Shown piece by piece: positions 37,518 through 45,848 of a stretch of 64,000 nt of DNA (the stretch's first letter is position 1; each line of letters starts with the position of its first letter). The DNA is from Floricoccus tropicus (lineage in GTDB: Bacteria; Bacillota; Bacilli; Lactobacillales; Streptococcaceae). A model generated the notes under the pieces. The model had not been told where the DNA came from, ran no database searches, and saw only the letters and a list, made by a program, of their open reading frames with translations. The position numbers and the translations under genes are program-made. The DNA is taken from the NCBI RefSeq assembly GCF_001832905.1, contig NZ_MKIR01000024.1, positions 1 to 64,000 on the forward strand. The letters run 5' to 3'.

Positions 37518-38045
37518 ATTTGATGTAAAATACTCAATAATTTGACCAACTAGGGCACCCAAAACTGCCCCTAGAAGCATTCCAAATATCATGAGAATGA
37601 ATAATTTTTTTGTATTTAACTTTTTATTATCAGATTCGTAAATTTCTTTCATAAAGAATAGACTTGATAGTATTATATTTAGTAATATAGCCAACTCATA
37701 CAAAAGTGCATTTTTAAGGTTAATATTATAATTTATGACCATTCTAAACAAGAGTATTAGTGATAATATACTTGTTATTGAAATTGGAATATACCATTTC
37801 TTAAGTTCAAGTCTTCTTTCATTTTTTTTAATATTTTCGACAACATCAGATCCCTTTAATAATACATCATCTAGTGAAAGATTATAAAATTGAGCAAGAT
37901 CAATCAAGCTTTCAATATCTGGAATGGTCTTACTATTCTCCCAGTTTGATATAGTCTGTCTACTTACAAAAAGTTTATCAGCTACATATTCTTGTGTATA
38001 AGCTTTTTCCAACCGTTTATCTTTCAAAATTTTGCCTAATTCCAT
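37515..38045 (-). CDS. XRE-family regulator with C-terminal membrane segments (paralogue 1)
   Basis: 176 residues. The N-terminal helix-turn-helix (about 1-60, TQEYVADKLFVSRQTISNWE) is of the XRE type. About four hydrophobic segments follow, the last being a glycine-zipper helix (GMLLGAVLGALVGQIIEYF). Its first 75 residues are almost identical to the gene at 38111-38623, while the membrane parts differ strongly, so the pair looks like a duplication with conserved DNA recognition. There is no ribosome binding site of note. The function is unknown. Membrane-linked control of a neighbouring gene, such as the nucleotidase or opp genes, is only a guess. Confidence 0.75.
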   Translation of the reverse strand: MELGKILKDKRLEKAYTQEYVADKLFVSRQTISNWENSKTIPDIESLIDLAQFYNLSLDDVLLKGSDVVENIKKNERRLELKKWYIPISITSILSLILLFRMVINYNINLKNALLYELAILLNIILSSLFFMKEIYESDNKKLNTKKLFILMIFGMLLGAVLGALVGQIIEYFTSN

Positions 38046-38110
38046 TCTCTATATTCCTTATCACCTATTCATTGTTCCATAAAAATATTTATTTCGAAAA
38101 ATATGCTAAC

Positions 38111-38623
38111 TTATTTAAATATATGACCTGCTATTGCACCAATAATTAAGCCAACTAGGGCTCCAATTATTACCATAATAAAAAATGATTTTGTTTTAAA
38201 AGGTAAGCCTTTAATTTTATTTTCCTCTTTGGCAAAATAAAGTATAATAAATAAATTTGCAATCATAATTGCTAAGCATATGACAAAACTAACGATATCA
38301 ACTTTTGGTGCTGCTAGTATTTTAAAGAGGAGCACCATAGTAAGTATAGTAGAGATAAGAAAAGGTACAGTTCCTTTTCTTATCTCAGCAATTTTTTCTT
38401 TTTTCTTTATATTTTCCACGATGTCAGTTCCTTTCAATAATATATTGTCTAAAGAAAGGTCATAAAAATTAGCCAAGTCAATTAGGCTTTCAATATCTGG
38501 AATGGTCTTACTATTCTCCCAGTTTGAAATGGTTTGCCTACTTACAAAAAGTTTATCAGCTACATATTCTTGAGTATAAGCTTTCTCTAAGCGTTTATCT
38601 TTTAAAATAGTTCCTAATTCCAC
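38111..38623 (-). CDS. XRE-family regulator with C-terminal membrane segments (paralogue 2)
   Basis: 170 residues, tandem paralogue of the gene at 37515-38045 and probably co-transcribed with it (65-base gap). The HTH (about 1-60) is nearly identical: KRLEKAYTQEYVADKLFVSR with DIESLIDLANFYDLSLDN. The four membrane segments are diverged but keep a final glycine-rich helix (IIGALVGLIIGAIAGHIF). Identity concentrated in the DNA-binding half suggests the two recognise the same operator but sense or respond differently, or form mixed dimers. This is inferred from sequence only. Confidence 0.75.
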   Translation of the reverse strand: MELGTILKDKRLEKAYTQEYVADKLFVSRQTISNWENSKTIPDIESLIDLANFYDLSLDNILLKGTDIVENIKKKEKIAEIRKGTVPFLISTILTMVLLFKILAAPKVDIVSFVICLAIMIANLFIILYFAKEENKIKGLPFKTKSFFIMVIIGALVGLIIGAIAGHIFK

Positions 38624-38740
38624 TTGTTTAATACCCTTCTTCCTTGATAGATTTATTATCTCAAAATGTAACCAACTGTCTATATAAGTTCTTTTACATA
38701 TGCCAAATTTAAACGTTAAAGTGTTTCACCATAGTAAATA

Positions 38741-38780
38741 TTATATAAAAAAAGAAGGTGTAATCCTTCTTTTTTATATA
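38741..38780 (-). terminator. 5'-nucleotidase terminator
   Basis: TATATAAAAAAAGAAGG pairs with CCTTCTTTTTTATATA around a six-base loop. It lies just past the stop of the minus-strand gene. Confidence 0.8.
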
Positions 38781-38784
38781 AATA

Positions 38785-41124
38785 TTATTGTTTTTTCTTC
38801 GAAACAATTACAAGTGATGAAGTTACAAAGATTAGACCTGTTGCTAGGGCTACATAATTGTTTACATCTCCGGTTTTTGGTAGATACTTACCAGAATTTG
38901 TTTTAGAAACTTTAGAATCTTTAATTTTACTTGAATTACTGTTTATTGTGCTACTAGATTCACTTGTGTGTATTTGATTTTGTGGATCTTGTACTTTATT
39001 TTTCTTTACAGCATCATTTACAATCTTGTCAATTTCATCTTTAGATACAGAGTTTTTAATTGCAAGAGTGAATTCATCTTTTTGTTTTTTATTTAAATTC
39101 TTAAGGTCATTTATTTCTTTGATTGTTTTTTCTTTTAGTTCTGCTAATTCTTTTTCAAGTGATTTTATTTTATCATCTTGTGTGGCATTCTTTAAAATAG
39201 AATTAATAGAATCATCAGAGCTTGCTTGTTTAATTTCTTCAATGTATTTAGCTCTATCTGCTTCATTTATAAATTTCAAAGTATTAATTTCTTTTATTGC
39301 TTCCAGTTTTCTATTCTCAAGTTTAGCTTCAGTTAATATCTTATCGATATCTTCAACTGAATTAGATGATTGGATATTATGAATATAATCTGCTTTAGCA
39401 TCGTCAGTTATAGAAGAAAGTTCATTAATTGTTTTTATTGCATTTTCTCTATAATCTAATACTTCTTTTTTAATAGGAATAATTCTTTCGTAAGGGAAAG
39501 GTTCTTTTCTATCTTCTGATATTTTACCTTCATATTTTAAATAGTTAGTAAATACTTCGTCCATTGATGGACCTTCCTCACGAGTACCACCAAGCATTGT
39601 ATAACCATCACCACCTGCTGCCAAGAAATCATTTGTTGTTAAGTAATATATTTTCTCTAAATTAACATCTTCGAATTGTTTTGATTGTCTATTTAGAATT
39701 TGTACTTTAAGAACACGTTGACCGGGTGTATTTTCTTCAGGGACTTCACCCTGTAAATTTGAATCGAAATATACTTTTACAGAAGAGGATACTTGTAAAA
39801 ATCCACCGTTTCTATCAAGAGCTGGTTGTCCTTTTTCGTCCAAAATGATATTTCCATTTTCATCTTTTAATGCAATTGACCTAAGAGAATGTTCAAACAT
39901 ATCGTAAATTTGTTGACCATTTACTTCAATTTGTGAAATAGTATTTCCGAAAGGAAGAACTGATAAGATATCTCCTTTAGTTATATTTCCTTCTTTAATT
40001 GATTGACGTACTCCCCCACCATTTATTATTGCAAGGTCACTTTCGTGTGTAAAGCCAGTTTGTCCATATTGATAAAGAGCATCTCCAATTAGATTACCAA
40101 GATTAGTTTCACGTGTCCTAACCATTGCCCCTGTGCCCTCAAGATTTACTGTATTTCCTTCTAAAACAACTTCAGACATGTCTTTATTAAAATTATCTGC
40201 AACTTGGTTTACAAAATTGTCAACTTTTGAGTCAGCAGGTAAGTCTTTTACTTCTGAAAACGGTATTAATTTAGCATTAATTGAACTATCGGTGTCAGAA
40301 TATTTAGCTTCAATTTCTCCTACGTTATTTAAGTAGTTACCAGTTTGAGCTAAAAGAACATTTCCATATTTTTCGCCATTTGGTAGTTCTGTATGCGAGT
40401 GACCATCGATTATTACAATTTTATCTGTAGGATGACTTTTACTCAATTCTTTAGCAAGAGTTCTACTTTGCCATTCTACAGGTGTTGTAGCATCAACACC
40501 TAGATGACTAAGAAAAATAAATACATCTGCTTTTCCTTTAAGCTCTTCCATATATTTTTCAGCAGTAGGTATTGGATCATCAAAAGTTACTCCAACGATA
40601 TTGTTAGGATGAGTTTTAGTTGTAGTTTCTGGTGTTGTAAGACCAATAATAGCGAATTTTTTACCATCTTTCTCAATAATTTTATAAGGATCAAAGGATT
40701 GTTGACCATTTTTATAAACATTTGCTGATACAAGAGGTGTATATTCTTTTAATTTCATTGCTTGGTCATAGCCAAAATCAAATTCATGGTTTCCTGCAGT
40801 AGTAGCATCGTAAGGAATCATGGTCATACCTTTGGCCATTTCAATTCCTTTGCTATTATTAGAAATTGGAAGACCCTGAACTGAGTCACCTGCATCTAAC
40901 ATTAATGTTGGATTGATTTGATCTTTTAAGGTTTTTAATCTAGCTAAACCAATTGATTTATTTTTCTCATCATATTGCATACGACCATGCATATCATTTG
41001 TATGTAGTATAGTAAATGAGAATTCTTCAGCTAAGCTTACATTAGAAAATAACAAAGTTGCTGAACCAATTGCAATCAAACTTATACTTTTAAGATATTT
41101 ACCTATGTGTTTTTTCTCTTTCAT
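38785..41124 (-). CDS. Cell-wall-anchored 5'-nucleotidase with GA-like modules
   Basis: 779 residues. A signal peptide (about 1-32, cleavage after SLA) is followed by the metallophosphoesterase domain. Metal ligands are in HTNDMHGR (Asp44, His46), DAGDSVQG and GNHEFDFG (Asn112, His113). The 5'-nucleotidase C domain has NGGGVRQSI, FGNTISQIEV and LAAGGDGYTML. Residues about 565-725 hold three three-helix segments of the GA-module type (AIKTINELSSITDDAKADYI). A Ser/Asn-rich wall-spanning stretch, LPKTG at about 748, a membrane segment and KKK end the protein, so sortase A should attach it. Surface nucleotidases of this kind release nucleosides, including adenosine, from external nucleotides. AAAAGGAG precedes the ATG. 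Confidence 0.9.
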   Translation of the reverse strand: MKEKKHIGKYLKSISLIAIGSATLLFSNVSLAEEFSFTILHTNDMHGRMQYDEKNKSIGLARLKTLKDQINPTLMLDAGDSVQGLPISNNSKGIEMAKGMTMIPYDATTAGNHEFDFGYDQAMKLKEYTPLVSANVYKNGQQSFDPYKIIEKDGKKFAIIGLTTPETTTKTHPNNIVGVTFDDPIPTAEKYMEELKGKADVFIFLSHLGVDATTPVEWQSRTLAKELSKSHPTDKIVIIDGHSHTELPNGEKYGNVLLAQTGNYLNNVGEIEAKYSDTDSSINAKLIPFSEVKDLPADSKVDNFVNQVADNFNKDMSEVVLEGNTVNLEGTGAMVRTRETNLGNLIGDALYQYGQTGFTHESDLAIINGGGVRQSIKEGNITKGDILSVLPFGNTISQIEVNGQQIYDMFEHSLRSIALKDENGNIILDEKGQPALDRNGGFLQVSSSVKVYFDSNLQGEVPEENTPGQRVLKVQILNRQSKQFEDVNLEKIYYLTTNDFLAAGGDGYTMLGGTREEGPSMDEVFTNYLKYEGKISEDRKEPFPYERIIPIKKEVLDYRENAIKTINELSSITDDAKADYIHNIQSSNSVEDIDKILTEAKLENRKLEAIKEINTLKFINEADRAKYIEEIKQASSDDSINSILKNATQDDKIKSLEKELAELKEKTIKEINDLKNLNKKQKDEFTLAIKNSVSKDEIDKIVNDAVKKNKVQDPQNQIHTSESSSTINSNSSKIKDSKVSKTNSGKYLPKTGDVNNYVALATGLIFVTSSLVIVSKKKQ

Positions 41125-41291
41125 TCCTACTCCTTTTAAAAATTATTATAACAATACCCTAATTATAAAATATAATATTAGTTATGAAAAGCCTTTTATA
41201 ATAAATTAACCTGAAATTTAACTATATAGTTCGTATTTGCGATAAATAATATCTGTTTAAATAAAGAAAGAAAATTTAGTCAATTTTATTG

Positions 41292-41320
41292 TTGACAAAT
41301 TTTTCTGAATATTATATCAT
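41292..41320 (+). promoter_or_regulatory. Promoter of the first oppA with CodY-like box
   Basis: TTGACA (41292-41297), 17 bases, TATCAT (41315-41320). An alternative -10 TATAAT lies at 41328-41333. A CodY-like box occupies the spacer at 41299-41313. Confidence 0.7.
41299..41313. promoter_or_regulatory. CodY-like box, first oppA
   Basis: ATTTTTCTGAATATT matches the CodY consensus AATTTTCWGAAAATT at 13 of 15 positions and lies between the -35 and -10 elements. Binding there should repress when branched-chain amino acids are plentiful. Confidence 0.6.
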
Positions 41321-41357
41321 TTGTAGCTATAATATAGAAAGTTTTTAGGAGTGAGAT

Positions 41358-43013
41358 ATGGCTAAGAAGAAAAAGAAGAGTTCTGTAACTAAATATGTCA
41401 TTGGTGCGGCTGCAATAGCTATTGTTGGATTTGGTGCATATAGTGTCTTAGGAAACAAGAGCACAAGTAAAACTGATGATAAGGGTCAGGTTTTAAATTG
41501 GACTTTACCTGTTGATATTACAACTGTTGATATTTCAAAAAATACCGATATGTATTCATCAACAATCATTGGTAATACAGGTTCAAACTTGTTGAGAATG
41601 GACAAGGATGGAAAACCAGTACCAGATTTGGCTGAAAAAATCTCAAATTCTAAGGATGGTTTAACTTACGAAGTGACACTTAAAGATGGACTTAAATGGT
41701 CCGATGGATCAGATTTAACAGCGGAAGATTTTGTCTATTCATGGCAACGGTTGGTTAATCCAAAAACTGCATCAGAATATGCATATTTGGCTTCTGGTGT
41801 AAAGAATGCTGATGCAATTACAGAAGGTAAAGCTAAAGTTGATGAACTTGGAGTAAAGGCAGATGGAAATAAGATTACTTTTACTCTAGAGCATCCAATG
41901 CCTCAATTTGAATATTTATTAACTTTTACAAACTTTATGCCTCAATCTAAGAAGTTTGTTGAAAAAGAAGGAGATAAGTACGGAACCAACTCTGATACTC
42001 AAATTTACTCAGGACCATATAAATTTGAAGGTTGGAATGGAACAAATGGTACTTTTAAAATTGTTAAAAACGAAAAATACTGGGATGCTAAAAATGTGAA
42101 GGTATCTGAAGTAAACTTTGAAGTAATTAAACAACCAGAAAACGCAGTTCAGCTTTTTAAACAAGGAAAACTAGACTACGCTCCAATTGCTACCCCAGAT
42201 CTTTATAATGCTAACAAAGAAAATGAATCAGCTACTTATATTGCAGAAGCTAGAACAAACTATGTTCAATATCTACAAAATGGAAAAAATAAAGCATTAG
42301 CAAATAAGAAAATCCGTGAAGCGTTAAATTTGGCAACAAATAGAGACGAGCTTGTAAACCAAGTAACTTCAGGTGTTGCTAAAGCAGCTACTGGACTTGC
42401 TCCGACAGAACTTGCTAAAACAGAATCAGGCAAAGATTTATCTGAATATGTAAAACAACCTTATACGTATGATGCTAAGAAAGCAAAAGAACTATGGACA
42501 GAAGGGTTAAAAGAGATTGGTGAGTCTTCGGTTACATTAACATTTACGGCGGATGCGGATAGACCTGAAACTAAATCATCTGTAGAATATCTTGTAGGAG
42601 CGTGGGAAAATGTTCTTCCGGGATTAAAAGTTGAACAAAAATTTGTACCATTCAAACAAAGATTACAGGATCAACAAAATCAAAATTTTGAATTAGTAAT
42701 GTCTGGATGGGGTGGTGACTATCCTGAAGGCTCAACATTTTATGGAATGTTCCCAACAGGTGCGCCATACAATAATGGACAGTTCTCAAACAAAACTTAT
42801 GATGATGTGTACAAAGCAGCAACTACAAAAGATGCATTGGATGGAGCTGCAAAAGATGATGACTATAAAAATGCTGAAAAAGCATTGTATGATGAATCAA
42901 ATATCAATCCTCTATTTTGGAAGGGATCATATGCGTTGGTAAATAAAGATGTTAAGGGTGTTATTTATGCAACTACAGGTTTAAATGTAGACTTTAAAGA
43001 TGCTGAAAAATAA
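41358..43013 (+). CDS. oppA: Oligopeptide-binding protein OppA, first paralogue, without lipobox
   Basis: 551 residues, an SBP family 5 protein. Recognisable stretches include LKDGLKWSDGSDLTAEDFVY, then SWQRLVNPKTASEYAY, and LATNRDELVNQV. It should deliver peptides to the OppBCDF complex encoded downstream. The N-terminus is MAKKKKKSSVTKYVIGAAAI, then AIVGFGAYSVLGNK: a basic start and one hydrophobic segment, but no Cys. I see no Cys in the whole protein, so lipid anchoring is impossible and a signal anchor or cleaved export is implied. GGAG lies eight bases upstream of the ATG. A terminator (43025) separates it from the second copy. Confidence 0.9.
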   Translation: MAKKKKKSSVTKYVIGAAAIAIVGFGAYSVLGNKSTSKTDDKGQVLNWTLPVDITTVDISKNTDMYSSTIIGNTGSNLLRMDKDGKPVPDLAEKISNSKDGLTYEVTLKDGLKWSDGSDLTAEDFVYSWQRLVNPKTASEYAYLASGVKNADAITEGKAKVDELGVKADGNKITFTLEHPMPQFEYLLTFTNFMPQSKKFVEKEGDKYGTNSDTQIYSGPYKFEGWNGTNGTFKIVKNEKYWDAKNVKVSEVNFEVIKQPENAVQLFKQGKLDYAPIATPDLYNANKENESATYIAEARTNYVQYLQNGKNKALANKKIREALNLATNRDELVNQVTSGVAKAATGLAPTELAKTESGKDLSEYVKQPYTYDAKKAKELWTEGLKEIGESSVTLTFTADADRPETKSSVEYLVGAWENVLPGLKVEQKFVPFKQRLQDQQNQNFELVMSGWGGDYPEGSTFYGMFPTGAPYNNGQFSNKTYDDVYKAATTKDALDGAAKDDDYKNAEKALYDESNINPLFWKGSYALVNKDVKGVIYATTGLNVDFKDAEK

Positions 43014-43024
43014 TAATTTAAAGA

Positions 43025-43053
43025 AAGAGTTGCCTTACTAGGCAACTCTTTTG
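43025..43053 (+). terminator. Terminator between the two oppA genes
   Basis: AAGAGTTGCC pairs with GGCAACTCTT around a six-base loop and is followed by a short T run. Confidence 0.75.
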
Positions 43054-43124
43054 TTATAAATCAGTTCGAAATTGATGTGTATATGAAATATTCTAAATTA
43101 ACAGAATATTCTATTGATATTCTA

Positions 43125-43153
43125 TTGACAAATTGTTCTGAAAATTATAACAT
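43125..43153 (+). promoter_or_regulatory. Promoter of the second oppA with CodY-like box
   Basis: TTGACA (43125-43130), 17 bases, TAACAT (43148-43153). The arrangement parallels that of the first oppA. Confidence 0.7.
43132..43146. promoter_or_regulatory. CodY-like box, second oppA
   Basis: ATTGTTCTGAAAATT matches the CodY consensus at 13 of 15 positions, with a perfect right half. It lies in the promoter spacer, as in the first copy. Confidence 0.6.
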
Positions 43154-43190
43154 TAACACTTGAAAATACAATTTTGAGGAGTGGATACTT

Positions 43191-44855
43191 ATGGCAAAGA
43201 AGAAAAAGAAAAATTCTACTACTAAATATGTCATCGGTGCAGCAGCTGTAGCTGTTGTTGCATTTGGTGCATATTCTGTTTTGAACAATGGAAATAAGAA
43301 AAGTGACAATAAAGAAGGACAAGCTATTCGTTGGACATTTCCGACTGATATCTCTACATTAGATATTTCTAAAAATACTGACACATATTCAGGAACAATT
43401 ATTGGTAATACAGGTTCTAATCTACTTCGTATAGATGCAGATGGTAAAGTAGTTCCTGAATTGGCAAAAGAGATTACCCATTCGAAAGACGGATTAAGCT
43501 ATGAAGTTACACTTCGAGATGGATTGAAATGGTCAGATGGTTCAGAATTAACAGCTGAAGATTTTGTTTATACATGGCAACGCATTGTTGATCCGAAAAC
43601 TGCTTCAGAATACTCTTACCTAGCATCAGGAGTTAAAAATGCTGATGATATTTTAGCAGGTAAGGGAAAAGTTGAAGACCTAGGTGTTAAAGCAGATGGT
43701 AATAAAATTACTTTTACTTTAGAAAGACCAGTACCACAGTTTGAATATTTACTGACTTTTACAAATTTTATGCCACAATCTAAGAAATTTGTTGAAAAAG
43801 AAGGTGATAAATATGGAACAACTTCTGATAAACAACTTTATTCAGGTCCTTATAAATTTGAAGGATGGAATGGTACAAATGGATCATTCAAACTTGTTAA
43901 AAATGAAAACTATTGGGACAAAGATAGTGTAAAAGCACCAGAAATTGATTTTGAAGTTGTAAAACAACCAGAAAATGCAGTACAAATGTATAAACAAAAT
44001 AAACTTGATTTTGCTCCAATTGGTACACCAGATTTGTACAATGCTAATAAAAATGAAAAAGGTGTGAAATATGTTGCTGAGGCAACTACAGCATATATTC
44101 AATACTTACAAAATGGTAAAAATAAAGCTCTTTCTAACACTAAAATTCGTCAAGCATTGAATTTAACAACTAATAGAAAAGAATTGGTCGATCAAGTGAC
44201 TGCAGGAGTTTCTAAACCAGCGACTGGATTAGTACCTGCCGAACTTGCTAAAACAAGCGATGGAAAAGATTTAGCAGAATTTGTGAAACAACCTTATACA
44301 TATAATGTAGATGAAGCTAAGAAATTATGGGATGAAGGGTTGAAAGAAATTGGAGAAAGTTCAGTTAAACTTACAATAACATCTGATGCTGATAATCCTG
44401 CTGCTAAAACAACTGTTGAATATTTATCTGGCGCGTGGGAAAATGCTCTACCTGGACTTAAGATTGAACAAAAGTTTGTTCCATTTAAACAACGTTTGCA
44501 AGACTCTACAAATCATAATTTTGATATGGTAATTTCACTTTGGGGTGGTGACTATCCAGAAGGTTCTACTTTCTATAGCTTATTCCCTACAGGTGCTCCA
44601 TACAATAACGGAGAATTTTCAAATAAAGCTTACGATGAGTCATTTAAATTAGCTACAACAAAAGATGCTCTAAATGATGAAGCAAGAAATAATGATTATA
44701 AAGATGTTGAAAAAGCTCTTTATGATGAAGCAAATATTAACCCTCTATATTGGCGTGGTAGATATGCACTTGAAAATCCAGAGGTTAAGGATGTAATTTT
44801 TGCAAGTACTGGTTTAAATACAGACTTTAAATATGCATATCGTGAATCAAAATAA
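43191..44855 (+). CDS. oppA: Oligopeptide-binding protein OppA, second paralogue, without lipobox
   Basis: 554 residues, closely similar along its length to the first OppA (shared LLTFTNFMPQSKKFVEKEGD, IGNTGSNLLR and GGDYPEGSTFY). The N-terminus is MAKKKKKNSTTKYVIGAAAV, then AVVAFGAYSVLNNG: again a basic start plus hydrophobic segment with no Cys. Differences are spread through the peptide-binding lobes, so the two may favour different peptides. GAGGAG precedes the ATG. It has its own promoter and CodY-like box. It is 60 bases before oppB, with a hairpin between, so the binding protein may be made in excess over the permease. Confidence 0.9.
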   Translation: MAKKKKKNSTTKYVIGAAAVAVVAFGAYSVLNNGNKKSDNKEGQAIRWTFPTDISTLDISKNTDTYSGTIIGNTGSNLLRIDADGKVVPELAKEITHSKDGLSYEVTLRDGLKWSDGSELTAEDFVYTWQRIVDPKTASEYSYLASGVKNADDILAGKGKVEDLGVKADGNKITFTLERPVPQFEYLLTFTNFMPQSKKFVEKEGDKYGTTSDKQLYSGPYKFEGWNGTNGSFKLVKNENYWDKDSVKAPEIDFEVVKQPENAVQMYKQNKLDFAPIGTPDLYNANKNEKGVKYVAEATTAYIQYLQNGKNKALSNTKIRQALNLTTNRKELVDQVTAGVSKPATGLVPAELAKTSDGKDLAEFVKQPYTYNVDEAKKLWDEGLKEIGESSVKLTITSDADNPAAKTTVEYLSGAWENALPGLKIEQKFVPFKQRLQDSTNHNFDMVISLWGGDYPEGSTFYSLFPTGAPYNNGEFSNKAYDESFKLATTKDALNDEARNNDYKDVEKALYDEANINPLYWRGRYALENPEVKDVIFASTGLNTDFKYAYRESK

Positions 44856-44861
44856 GAACTA

Positions 44862-44908
44862 CGAAACTAGGAATTGATATATTCAATTCTTCTTTCGTTT
44901 TAAGGAAT
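44862..44908 (+). terminator. Intercistronic hairpin between oppA and oppB
   Basis: Outer arms ACGAAA and TTTCGT and inner arms GAATTGA and TCAATTC, with only TTT(T) after the stem. It resembles a leaky terminator or RNA-stabilising hairpin rather than a full stop. Confidence 0.45.
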
Positions 44909-44915
44909 AATAATT

Positions 44916-45830
44916 ATGTGGAAATATATTTTAAAGAGATTGGCGATCTTATTCGCTACCTTATTGATAGTTATAACTATTACATTTTTTATGATGCAAG
45001 TCATGCCAGGAACACCCTATAATAATCCAAGACTTACACCAGATATGATAGCTCAAATGAATAAGGCATATGGATTAGATAAACCACTTTTCCAACAATA
45101 TATTACTTATTTACTAAATGCTCTTCATGGTGACTTTGGGACATCATTCCAGTATGCTAATCAATCAGTATCAACATTGATTAATCAGAGATTGGGAATT
45201 TCTATCCAATTAGGTATACAGGCTCTAATTATTGGGGTTATTCTTGGATTAATTTTTGGGGCAATTTCAGCAAGACATAAAAATGATATTATTGATGGAA
45301 TTGTTAGTATCATCTCAACACTTGGAATTGCAGTGCCTAGTTTCATATATGCAATGTTCTTACTTTATATATTAGGATTTAGATTCCCAATCTTTCCAGT
45401 TACTGGATGGGGTTCATTTACCCAAACAATTTTGCCTACCTTAGCACTTGCAGCGGGTCCAGCAGCTACTACAACTCGCTTTGTAAGGTCAGAAATGATT
45501 GAAGTTTTAAATTCAGACTATATTGAGTTAGCACGTTCTAAGGGCATGGATGATAGTGAAGTAGTAAGAGCTCATGCTTACAGAAATTCTATTATTCCTG
45601 TACTAACCTTAATTGGACCAATGGCTGCAAATCTTTTAACTGGATCAGCACTTATTGAAAAAATATTTTCTATTCCAGGAATTGGACAACAATTCGTAAC
45701 ATCAATACCAACTAAGGATTTCCCAGTAATCATGGGAACTACGATAGTGTACTCGCTAATGTTAATGGCTATGATTTTAGTAACTGACGTTATAATGGCA
45801 CTTGTTGATCCTCGTGTTCGTTTACAATAG
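44916..45830 (+). CDS. oppB: Oligopeptide ABC permease OppB
   Basis: 304 residues. N-terminal segment YILKRLAILFATLLIVITIT and a first external loop with MPGTPYNNP are typical of OppB/DppB. Five further membrane segments and the EAA loop (SDYIELARSKGMDDSEVVRA) complete the permease. It forms the channel with OppC. AAGGAA lies ten bases upstream of the ATG. It is the first gene of the tightly spaced BCDF set. Confidence 0.95.
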   Translation: MWKYILKRLAILFATLLIVITITFFMMQVMPGTPYNNPRLTPDMIAQMNKAYGLDKPLFQQYITYLLNALHGDFGTSFQYANQSVSTLINQRLGISIQLGIQALIIGVILGLIFGAISARHKNDIIDGIVSIISTLGIAVPSFIYAMFLLYILGFRFPIFPVTGWGSFTQTILPTLALAAGPAATTTRFVRSEMIEVLNSDYIELARSKGMDDSEVVRAHAYRNSIIPVLTLIGPMAANLLTGSALIEKIFSIPGIGQQFVTSIPTKDFPVIMGTTIVYSLMLMAMILVTDVIMALVDPRVRLQ

Positions 45831-45848
45831 AAAGGAGCAGTGTACATT

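Noticed and set aside
40100-40115. GTTTCACGTG inside the nucleotidase gene as a parS site
   Set aside because: Only the left half and centre match; the right half reads TCCTAA, so it is not palindromic.
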